The notes below the pieces were generated by a model that searched no databases, was not told the DNA's origin, and saw only the letters and a list, made by a program, of their open reading frames with translations. From Dictyophora rubrovolvata (taxonomy: Eukaryota; Basidiomycota; Agaricomycetes; Phallales; Phallaceae): a DNA stretch of 64,000 bases. The DNA lies in contig CP114127.1 in the NCBI GenBank assembly GCA_029959195.1, forward strand, positions 496,001 to 560,000. The letters are read 5' to 3'. Of the stretch, positions 45,094-53,937 are shown one piece after another (positions within the stretch are counted from its first letter, which is position 1; each line of letters starts with the position of its first letter). The position numbers and the translations under genes were made by a program.

Positions 45094-46810
45094 ATGACGA
45101 CAGCTAACGCAGAGCCCATTCATAAACGACGGTCTTTGGCCATCGAACGTCCAGGTGCCCTATTCAGAACATTTGGGTTAGAAGAAAGCAAGCTTCGGAG
45201 ATCGTTCACAAGAGTACTCGACGAATCTATCTCAAATTCTGGAAAAATCTTGAATGAAAGTGCTATTCACATGCATATTGATTGAGGCTCAAAATTCACG
45301 CTTACTGCAGGACTCGGAGCCAGAACTCGTGAATAGCAGTTTGGCTCGTACTGCTACGCCCGTCTGGCTCTCACAGTTGTTGTCTGACTCAAGGGGCTTG
45401 ATAGATGAGGTAAAATTGTTGTTAAATTTGAATAGCTTGTTGATATAAAATTTCGAGCAGTTTTTTGCGAAAGATGATATGGGTAAGAAAGCCTCGAATA
45501 ATTAATACTGCTGCAAATTAGCTGGTCGATGAACTTTCTAGGAAACTATGTGATTGATCGACGAACGCGCCAGAAAGTGTGGGAAATGATGCCATTATAT
45601 GACAGGGTTGGTGAGTTTGTGCCTGTTTATTTTATTTTTTGTTTGTGTACATAATGATCTATGTAGGCATGCATCTGTTATTCCATGGCCCTTGGGCTAT
45701 CAAGTTTGTAACTTGGATCCGAATCCGGAACATCTTGAAAGAAGAATCAATCAAGGGTTAGGCGAGCTTTATCTGCTTTCACACCTTTTTGCAAAATGGT
45801 TTTCCTCGGCTAAGCCTCCGCCGAACGGTAAACGAGGCCGAGGAAAACGACTTTACAAAAAAACTACAAGCTGTTCAGCTGATATTACATTTTAATTCCT
45901 AGAGGGTAATATTTATGACTCCACAGACCCCAAACTTGTTCTTCATCAAATCAAAAGTTTTATCAGTCTCTATGAAATCTCACTTGATGAGTTGCTGGAG
46001 CCTGATATTACTAAATATCCGGTACTCGAGTTATTCCGAATGTTTCGAATGCGTTGTCTGACAATTCAAATTCAGACTTTTAATTCATTTTTCAGTCGCC
46101 AGCTGAGACCAAATGCTCGTCTTCCTGCAATTCCGGACGATCTATCCACCATTGGCTCAGCCGCAGATTCGCGCCTGGCGGTTTATGACTCGGTGAATGA
46201 GGCTACGAAATTTTGGTAATCGAGATACGTAGATATATGTTCTTTTTCAAACGTGGCTGATTACATAAATATCAGGATCAAGGGGGAAAAATTCACCATA
46301 GGCACTCTTTTACAAGATAAGAAATTAACAGCTTCGTTGGGCGCGCGGCCATGTCTGGCGATATGGCGACTCGCGCCACAAGATTATCATAGATTTCACT
46401 CACCAATAACTGGGAAATTTAAACACGTGGATCACATACCTGGCGATTATTATACCGTCAATCCACAAGCCGTCAATGAAAATTTGAATGTTTTCACTGC
46501 CAATACCCGCTCCGTTGCTACTTTCGATATCATCCTCTCTAGCGACAAACAGAGAACCTTACCTTTTGCTTTTGTCGCGGTAGGAGCATTGTTGGTGGGG
46601 AGTATTAAGTGGGATAAGAACCCCGGTGATGATCTCAGACGAGGTGAACAGCTTGGCTACTTCCAGTATGGCGGCTCTACTGTCATTGGCGTATTCCCCG
46701 AGGAGGCTAAAATTAATTGGGATAACGATTTGGCTGAGGCAAGTAGAGCCAGTCTGGAAGTTCTGGTCAAAGCGGGGGAGAAGATCGGGAAGGCGGAAAT
46801 TAAGGTTTAG
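45094..46810 (+). CDS. phosphatidylserine decarboxylase proenzyme (GGST type)
   Basis: Converts phosphatidylserine to phosphatidylethanolamine. The C-terminal exon (46276-46810) contains the FHSPITGKF substrate/His region and YGGSTVIGVF. There the enzyme family cleaves itself at Gly-Ser and turns the serine into a pyruvoyl group. Upstream exons encode SAADSRLAVYDSVNEATKFW, FNSFFSRQLRPNARLP and GMHLLFHGPWAIKF. Well-defined exons are 45667-45756, 45903-46021, 46076-46215 and 46276-46810. A further exon lies at about 45522-45610. I place the start at the ATG at 45094 (MTTANAEPIHKRR). The joins between 45261 and 45522 could not be made in one frame with canonical sites, so the N-terminal third is uncertain. 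No C2 domain is visible. The protein is probably about 420 aa and membrane-associated (ER/endosome or cytosolic side). Confidence 0.85.
45799..45848. repeat. perfect 12-bp hairpin inside a decarboxylase intron
   Basis: GTTTTCCTCGGC (45799-45810) and GCCGAGGAAAAC (45837-45848) are exact inverses separated by 26 nt. They lie within the 146-nt intron 45757-45902, which is more than twice the usual length here, so the hairpin may bring the splice sites closer or be a small insertion. Confidence 0.75.
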
Positions 46811-47015
46811 AGCCTTGGCTAGGGTGTCAAGCATGTCAAGGCTGAACTGGTACATATGTGGTTATCGATTACCATTGATTTATACGAATTTATTTATGTG
46901 AATTAAACGTCTTACGATTTATTTACCCTTTACACATTCACATCGTTTTACTCCGTTACATTATATACAGCATAACATACATGTTCAACAAAAGGTGTAG
47001 AGAACCTGAGGCTTC
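46811..47015. terminator. shared 3' region of convergent genes
   Basis: Only about 200 bp separate the stop of the decarboxylase from the stop of the minus-strand carrier. The AT-rich middle must hold both polyadenylation regions. Confidence 0.4.
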
Positions 47016-48491
47016 TCAGGTTTCGAAACCTCGGAAGAGCTTAATTACGAATTCATATGTACTAAATTGAATCCCACCAGCCAACTATAATGGAAAGTTC
47101 AAGCAAAAAGGTCGCTTCAAAATCAGATGGACTTACCACAAGCCGAACGAGTCGAGGTGTCGTCCCTGCCCAAAATCTAAGAACACCGTCCTCGGTAAGA
47201 ATTCTATACGCGCAATGAAAAGAATTGCGGTAGTTAGCTTTAGCATCAAGGGATTGCATTCGTGTTTTGATTACGCTGAAGATCCTCGTCAAGATCTGTG
47301 TCAACGATAACTATGTATCAGGAACGTACTCAAATGGCATGGATGCATAGGTAGTGATCAACCCAGCCACGGCTCCCAAACCGAACGTAACTGTACCTGA
47401 GAGCCGTTTGTTGGGATCGTCGCCTTGAACTAGTTGTTTTAGGGCTTAAAAAAAAAGAAATTTCAATTATTTGAATCAGATGGTTTGTGTATGTCTAAAC
47501 ACGTACATTGATAGCTGGTGAATCTGACAGCGCTATTCGTTCCTTGCTTCATTATTACGGGGAATAACCCACGATAGATTCCTTGTATACCCTCCGCCTT
47601 TATGATCTTCCCTACCCCGTCTATCAATCCTTTGTATTGAGGATCTGGTCTTCGGGCATCTTGAACCATCTTTGTTCTGTCAAGTAATGTAAAATCTTTC
47701 GCTCAGACGCTGTCATGCTTGAAAGACTAACTTGATGGTTTCCGAAGGTGTAACCGCAATAATGGCCTATTGAGCGATCAATGAAAAAAGCCATGGTGAA
47801 CGCCAATCATGTGCTAACCTCGCATGTACCAGCACCAAGGCCAGCTGAATTACGTCAGTCCACTGCAGTTCTGCACTGAAAGGGAAGCATACCTAACACA
47901 TTCCTTCCTGGCGTCAATTTCCCCTGTTGCACGTAAAACGAATCAACGAATCATTTGAATGTGATACACGGATAATACGTACGTTTTCATCAGCCAGTAG
48001 GGATTTAATGTGATCATAAGTAGTAAATCTGCACGTGTCGTGAATGGCTGAACTTGAACAATGAAGGTTCCTGATTTCATGGAAGCATACCTAACAGCAG
48101 ACTTTGCACCATTTCCAATAATTAAGGCAGTAGCACCCGAGTATAAACCGAAAAAGCCTTTAGTCTGAAGTGTATTCTGACCTGGGGTTTCAGACGATGC
48201 TGACAACGGAGATTATGTACGTCTCGTCTAACCTTGATGACAGCAATAGGTCCTTCGGTAGTACCGCTGAACTGAGATCTAGTTTTAACGAAATCGGAAG
48301 CTGTAGAATGGGCATCAGAATGGATGGTTTGAGTGCAGTACAGCGGTCCCTACGATAAGTAACGAGACTGAAAGTACGACACGTCAGAGACTATTCCCAG
48401 CCAGGAAACGTCGAAACGCTTACGCTTCAACCGCCCCTGCGCTCGCCCCAGCTATCAAAGAATGCAATGGCTTCTCCTTTTGCCTAGACAT
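47016..48491 (-). CDS. CTP1: mitochondrial tricarboxylate (citrate) carrier, copy 1
   Basis: Mitochondrial carrier family, closest by motif to the citrate transport protein (yeast Ctp1, animal SLC25A1), which exchanges citrate for malate across the inner membrane. The start MSRQKEKPLHSLIAGASAGA lies at 48491. The first carrier signature is seen as SDFVKTRSQF. The second repeat has SETIK then DPQYKGLIDGVGKIIKAEGI and YRGLFPV. The third has GLITTYASMPFDVIKTRMQS and LRFWAGTTPRLVRLV, ending at 47016. About eight introns interrupt it. The last exon is 47016-47084. The first repeat shows four extra residues (RRDR) before SDFVKT, and the short intron I used there (41 nt) is doubtful. The gene is convergent with the decarboxylase and followed upstream by HEM4 on the same strand. 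Confidence 0.82.
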
Positions 48492-48835
48492 CGAAGGAAG
48501 GACGAGTCGGTTGAGAGGGTATCAGTGTTGGAAAGAAACGAGACTAGGATCCGAATAAAGTTATCGCGACCACCTGTTATTGTGGTTTATTTAACCGTTA
48601 ACGGATAAAATATCCGATCACGAGATGTCTGCCAGTCATGTAGGGAAATAGACTGAAATAGACCATTCGCGACACGTCTTATTGGCTTAATAAGCGGCAG
48701 ATGATCACTGTCAGCACAAAAGATGGACTTTCCGGGGGACAGCTTTCTCACCCAGGATGAAGTTAATTACAGCGCTGTCCAATGACAAAATGTTCTTTTT
48801 ACATAGAACAATGATATGATAGATGCCCATGCTGT

Positions 48836-49843
48836 TCAAAGAGAGGCGTTCCTTTGTTTCTCGTCGAATGACTTGATGCTTGCGACGAGATGCTCTGCTG
48901 ATGGCTTTGCGGGCAGGGCATCAACTTTTAAATGCGCCTGGCCGGTGAGAAATTCGAAAGTGGTGGTTCCAATCGCAGCAAGTCTAGCAGATTTGAGGGT
49001 GCTTTCTTGTATAATGCTTTCATCGGAACTACCGGCGTGTGGGAGAGAGAAATGCTGCTTGAGATAGGGCAACGCAAAACCCGACGAAGAAGGTGCGAAG
49101 AAGCTGATCCAAACAGAGTTTGCATGCTTTCCGCAATCTCAAGATAGTTTTTTTTTTTTTTTGCGTCAGCTAAACGGCTGATATATGCATGTTACAACAA
49201 ATGACTCACTATTATCAGCCTTTTGCACGGCGCAGTGAATTCTGTCCTCGAGATCATTGGCGGCCCTTGTTTCATATACCATTAAACTCTCGATCGGCAC
49301 GTCGTGTTCACTCATGATCCGGCAAAAGGTATCTCTATTCTTGTCACCCGTTAAATAAAGCAGTCTGCCAACAGTATGTCGGGTTGGCAGATCGTCCAGG
49401 ACAAATCGAGCAAGCGACTCTGCTTTCCCGGTGTGCGCACCCAAGATAAGAAGTTTAGAGAAATTTGCTGGGTGTGAGCTTGTCATTGGCTCCAATGCGT
49501 GCGCAGTGGATTCGCCGACCACATAGAATGGTATGTCCAGCCAATTTCCTGATCAAAGGTCTCAATACTTTCAAGAGACAGGTTCACCGTACAAACCACA
49601 GTCTAAAATACGCTCCAAAGCCGTCTGCCACGCTTCGGCTGATCTGCTGCTGGTGATCACAACTCCCCTGTACACGCCACGGGGATCCGAGGAAATAATG
49701 TCCTGCAGTCTCGTTTCATTACTAAACACAGACTCCAAAACTTCTACAAAGACAGGGTAATATCCTTCAGCTTCAAATAACTTTTGATATGGATCATCGG
49801 CAAGACGGGAAGGCGACTTTAGCAAGAAAACGGGCCGTGTCAT
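48836..49843 (-). CDS. HEM4: uroporphyrinogen-III synthase
   Basis: Closes linear hydroxymethylbilane into uroporphyrinogen III in haem synthesis. Three exons (49843-49597, 49548-49210, 49137-48836) give exactly 888 nt, 295 aa. The N-terminus VFLLKSPSRLADDPYQKLFE and GYYPVFVEVLESVF is typical of the eukaryotic family. It continues with GVVITSSRSAEAWQTALE, IPFYVVGESTAHAL, RLLYLTGDKNRDTFCRIM and IESLMVYETRA. The C-terminal WISFFAPSSSGFALPYLKQH and ARLAAIGTTTFEFL complete the bilobed fold. The introns are 48 and 72 nt. The second contains a long A-run on the coding strand. Its start is 79 bp from that of the carrier on the other strand. Confidence 0.92.
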
Positions 49844-49922
49844 TGAAAATGAAAAGGTCTTTTACGTAATCGAAGTCGGCAGCGGGTGAAAGCAGCGTTC
49901 GCTGACTCCGTCCTCAACAGCA
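49844..49922. promoter_or_regulatory. 79-bp divergent promoter of HEM4 and the second citrate carrier
   Basis: Only 79 bp separate the two start codons, so transcripts must begin within overlapping promoter DNA. A palindrome TTACGTAA (49862-49869), resembling bZIP-type binding sites, lies near the HEM4 side. No TATA box is seen. Confidence 0.6.
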
Positions 49923-51327
49923 ATGTCAACGTCGCAAAAAAAGGAGAAGCCGCTCCATTCTTTGATGGCTGGATCTACGGCTGGATCTATCGAAGGTAAA
50001 GTTGTCGATATTTTGATTTCCTTACGTCGAAACTTTTTTTTTTTTCGTTTTTAGGCTGATTTTTTTACGTGGTATATAGCGTGCGTTGCCTTGCCCTCCT
50101 CGTCTATCTCAGAACTACTAGTGTCAACATAATATTCCAGTTTTGTAAATTATCCATGGGATTATATCAAAACTCGAGCTCAATTTGCAGGCAAGGTGAA
50201 AAAGACGTGTCTTTTCCAAACCGCTATAGGGGGGTTTCTGATTACTTTTCTGTTCCAGAGGCAGGGACCTATTGAGATTGTTCGAGAAACAATAAAAAGT
50301 AGAGGTATCGCCGGTCTCTACTCAGGATGCATGGCATTGGTAGGAAGTTTTTTGTTGCGATATCTTGGAAATTGAGATGCTTTGCTTCTAGGTTGTTGGC
50401 AATGCCGCTAAAGCAGGTGTCAGATTTCTGACTTACGATCATTTCAAGCATCTTTTATCTGATGACAAGGTGATTAATGAAATCCGCCATGTTCCTATGA
50501 TATCTCATGAGGAAGTTATCAGGGTAAAATCACGGCGCCCAGGAGCCTCTTAGGCACGTTCTACTTCAACAATCAAACGCGTTTACGCCTTACTGATCTA
50601 ATGTTAAGCTGGTCTTGGTGCTGGAATGACAGAAGCAGTCATTGCTGTTACTCCAAGTGAGACGATCAAGTATGTTGTTCCTGAACCAGTTTTCAACCAC
50701 GATGACTCAACGACTGCCAGAACAAAGTTAATAGACGACGCAAAACGACCGGTGCCGCAATATAGAGGATTAATTCACGGAACAGGCCAGATAATCAAAG
50801 CCGAGGGTATCACCGGAATCTATCGAGGTCTTTTTCCTGTGGTCTGTATATGAGATTTCGCCGTTCTTGAGATTCAATAAACCCACCGCCCAAACCAGAT
50901 GATGCGCCAAGGTGCCAATAGCGCGGTCCGATTTTCGACGTACTCCTCTTTGAAAGCCTTTGTACAGGGAAACGCTCGTCCGGGGCAACAATTGCCTTCA
51001 TCAATCACGTTTGCGATCGGTGCCATAGCTGGACTGATCACGACCTATGTAACACAGCCTTTGGATGTGATTAAAACGCGAATGCAGTCACTTGAGGCTC
51101 GAAAGCAGTATAAAAACTCGTTTCATTGTGCGTATGTCACATATAGAGATGACGGCTTGCTTCGCTTCTGGGCAGGGACAACGCCACGGCTGATGAGGCT
51201 TATTGTAAGTTAAACTACCTAATGCTTGCGCTCGATATACACTGACGTTAATTGAAGTTGAGTGGTGGGATAACCTTCTCTGTTTATGAAAAGGTAATAC
51301 GTCTTATCGGAGGAAAGCCTGCTTGAA
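49923..51327 (+). CDS. CTP1: mitochondrial tricarboxylate (citrate) carrier, copy 2
   Basis: Paralogue of 47016-48491. It starts MSTSQKKEKPLHSLMAGSTA at 49923. The first repeat carries NYPWDYIKTRAQFAGK, then GPIEIVRETIKSRGIAGLYS and VGNAAKAGVRFLTYDHFK. The second has VTPSETIK joined over an intron to TKLIDDAKRPVPQYRGLIHG and GIYRGLFPV. The third has GLITTYVTQPLDVIKTRMQS, LRFWAGTTPRLMRLI and SGGITFSVYEKV, stopping at 51327. Middle exons such as 50259-50339 join cleanly. The first intron (from 49997) could not be phased with the exon holding NYPWDYIKT, so a small exon may be missing or one base may be off. The PLDVIKTRMQ signature, full three-repeat length and lack of stops elsewhere argue for function. 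Confidence 0.82.
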
Positions 51328-51629
51328 GTCTTAAATGTCTCATCTGTCGAGTCCCGAGCCCTGTATATTACACGTCGATGTTCTCTTCTTTCAATCAACA
51401 ATTATCTCATAGTCAAAGTTCAGAACTCTGCCCACTGAGACTGGGATTCTAATAGACACAGTTGCAAAGCTACCCCCAATCGTCGAAGGGAAAGAACATC
51501 CACGATACTTTCTCTATCCGAACTCATGTAAATATAGGGATGACAAGATTGTGTGATTCAGATACCTGTCCAGTTTGCAAGACTATGCCACATGCGTCAC
51601 CTACCTAGCTGAAATTGAGGAGCGTGCAG

Positions 51630-52117
51630 CCATGTCCAAACCATAAAGTGATGTATATGGTCGTCATGGACTTTGTCGAGTCAGAACCGTATGATACATT
51701 ATCCGAGAATATGCTGGCACAACTGAAGACCATCTTGACGGATTTACATGGTGCAGGGTTCGTGTTCGGAGACTTACGACCACCGAATATTCTCGTTACA
51801 CACGCGTCAACTTGATCGACTCCGGCCAGTTCAATACGAGGACTCAAACCCACGATCGGAGGATCTGGGACAAAATTCAGAACAAGATTCAGGAAGGGAT
51901 AGACACGGATCCTGATCATGAAACTACATACCATTACCCACTAGGGCTGTCCAACCAGATCGAATGGGCAGAAGGCACGAAGGCACAGGTGCCATTCGTC
52001 CGGAGTATGATTAGGAAATGCTCAAAAAACTTCACTGATACTCTTCATTTACTACCGTGTCTGTCTCATGTCTTAAAAAAATTCTTTTACCCTCTTAAGG
52101 GATGTGACCAGCTTTGA
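51630..52117 (+). pseudogene. fragment of a fungal kinase-like (APH/kinase fold) protein
   Basis: One frame gives YMVVMDFVESEPYDTL, then LHGAGFVFGDLRPPNILVTH, where the HGxGFVFGDLRxPN run matches the catalytic loop of small kinase-like proteins common in mushroom genomes (D and N of the HxD...N pattern present). A shifted frame continues with LIDSGQ and HYPLGLSNQIEWAEGTKA, the usual C-terminal end of these proteins. The upstream N-lobe is not readable, and the frame shift between the two parts (near 51810) indicates a relic. It lies between the second citrate carrier and the RTT106-type gene. Confidence 0.65.
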
Positions 52118-52237
52118 GTTGAATATGACAGTTTGTCAAAATTTAGTGGAACTCAGTAATAAGGTGTGACTGCGGCCCGAGTTCATGAAAATTGAAATCA
52201 CGCGCTGCTCCGCGTCAACTTGCCACACATAATTATC

Positions 52238-53806
52238 ATGACAGATGTTGCGACGCCATTGAAAACGACATTCTTTAATGCAATTTACGAAACATTGCCT
52301 TCCGTGCTCAAGAACCGTGTCGATGGTCTTTTAACTGAACAAGCCAGGTCGAGCGGTGGCGGTGGTAGTGACGGTGACGCGGCTGACGACTCGACGCGAC
52401 TTACCTTTGATCGATTGCTGCGGTTCTCGTTGGGCGCAATTCACTCAGAAGAGGATGGTGGATCTCAGGCGGAATGGAATGAGGCTCAATCCAAGCTAGA
52501 AAATGTGCTTTCTAATCTGAAAACAGCGAAAGGCAAAAAACGCGGCAGGGACGATGACGACGGTGGTGGTGGTGGCGGCGACGGCGAAACGGTGCAGCAA
52601 GCCTCTAAAAAAACGAAACTAGATCCTGGTCTCCAGAGTATTGATGTGGACGACTCTCCAATATTCACTTTACATTCGTTTTCGGTGGCGGTGCCGGTGC
52701 GGAAGAAAGTCGATATAACAATTCGACAACGCTCGATATGCTTTACTAACCCCACGACCGAAACAGTGGAATCTATTGTTCAGACGGAGACATTAACACG
52801 GGCATTCTTGCTGTCTACCCCGGGAAAAACAAAAGCCCACTGGACGGTTATCCTTCTGGCCAATACCGAGCAGAATCAAGTAATATTTGGCACAGACGAC
52901 TTGCTGCCCTCTCTCAAGACTACCACTCACCCAGAACCTCTTCAAACTAACCCAAAAGGTACTTCTGCTGAAGCATCCCTGAGGAAATTCCTATCCCATC
53001 TTCCTTCTAATACACCTCTTTTGGAACCATCCACTTCGCACTTTCGTTCTGATAATGGAGAGCCTTGGTTAGACACTTATCTGCGTGCCAAGGAGGGACA
53101 TCTTTTCTTCTTCCAAAGTGGAATTCTTTTTGGACTAAAAAAACCGTGTATATGGATTGGAATGGAGGAGATCAACAATGTTAGGACGTTGTCAGTGACT
53201 GGACGGACATTTTCAGTCTTCATCACTAGGCAGCCTAAGAACAACACAGAGCAAGATGAGGAAGGCGAGGAGACGGAGTTTTCGATGATCGATGGCAAAC
53301 ATCAAGATAGTGTTTCCAAATGGGTTAGAAGTAATCAACATCTGTTTGGTGTCGCTCGAGACGAACAGCAGCAGCAGCTTGAACAGTCTGCAGACCCCGA
53401 GGAGACGGAACAGAATCCAAATCAAAACGCCGATTTGGACGACGAATCGGATGATTCGGATTTTCATAGTGGATCAGATTCTGATGGAGGTTCACCTTCA
53501 TCAGCTTCGTCGAGCGAAGAAAATGATGAGGAAGGAGAGGAGGGAGGAAACGACTCTGGATCTGCAGAAGAGGAAGATACCGAAGGCGAAGGCGAAGCTG
53601 AAGACGAGGATGAACCATTAGATCCTTCAAAACATCCTCTTATGGCTCCAGGAGCTGTTCCTAGGCTGAGCAAAGCGGCCATGGATGCTGTAATTGGGAT
53701 GGTTGAACGAGACTTGAAAGGAGGGAATCATTCCACCCCTACCAACGGACATGAGATCGACGAGCTTGGAGATGAGGATGACGAAGAAATAGATCAATTA
53801 GATTAA
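52238..53806 (+). CDS. RTT106-type histone chaperone (Rtt106/Pob3-like)
   Basis: Intronless, 522 aa, starting at the ATG at 52238 (MTDVATPLKTTFFNAIYETL). The N-terminus is helical, followed by low-complexity Gly/Asp runs (near residues 40-55 and 110-120). Tandem PH-like domains follow. The first contains DDSPIFTLHSFSVAVPVRKK and KAHWTVILLANTEQNQVIF, and the second EGHLFFFQSGILFGLKKPCI and IEEINNVRTLSVTGRTFSVF-like residues. A long acidic tail (DDESDDSDFHSGSDSD and further Glu/Asp runs) ends EIDQLD. Rtt106 proteins bind H3-H4 with acetylated H3K56 and assist nucleosome assembly and silencing, in the nucleus. The order of domains and acidic tail fit well. A general Pob3/FACT-like relation cannot be separated by eye. 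Confidence 0.85.
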   Translation: MTDVATPLKTTFFNAIYETLPSVLKNRVDGLLTEQARSSGGGGSDGDAADDSTRLTFDRLLRFSLGAIHSEEDGGSQAEWNEAQSKLENVLSNLKTAKGKKRGRDDDDGGGGGGDGETVQQASKKTKLDPGLQSIDVDDSPIFTLHSFSVAVPVRKKVDITIRQRSICFTNPTTETVESIVQTETLTRAFLLSTPGKTKAHWTVILLANTEQNQVIFGTDDLLPSLKTTTHPEPLQTNPKGTSAEASLRKFLSHLPSNTPLLEPSTSHFRSDNGEPWLDTYLRAKEGHLFFFQSGILFGLKKPCIWIGMEEINNVRTLSVTGRTFSVFITRQPKNNTEQDEEGEETEFSMIDGKHQDSVSKWVRSNQHLFGVARDEQQQQLEQSADPEETEQNPNQNADLDDESDDSDFHSGSDSDGGSPSSASSSEENDEEGEEGGNDSGSAEEEDTEGEGEAEDEDEPLDPSKHPLMAPGAVPRLSKAAMDAVIGMVERDLKGGNHSTPTNGHEIDELGDEDDEEIDQLD

Positions 53807-53937
53807 TGAATCCTATCATGTTATATCACAATATATTTTGAATTCAAGTCTCATTCATTACTTATACCTGTTGCTTACTGAAACCGAAGTGTGTATGTAA
53901 GCGACCAGTGTCGCGGCGCCGCCTTCGTACTCTCCCC

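Noticed and set aside
45757-45902. Open frame inside the decarboxylase gene (GELYLLSHLFAKWF)
   Set aside because: It lies in an intron; splicing it out restores the conserved IK-EGNIYDS join.
52486-52755. Antisense frame within the RTT106-type gene
   Set aside because: Shadow of the Gly/Asp repeat coding sequence on the other strand.
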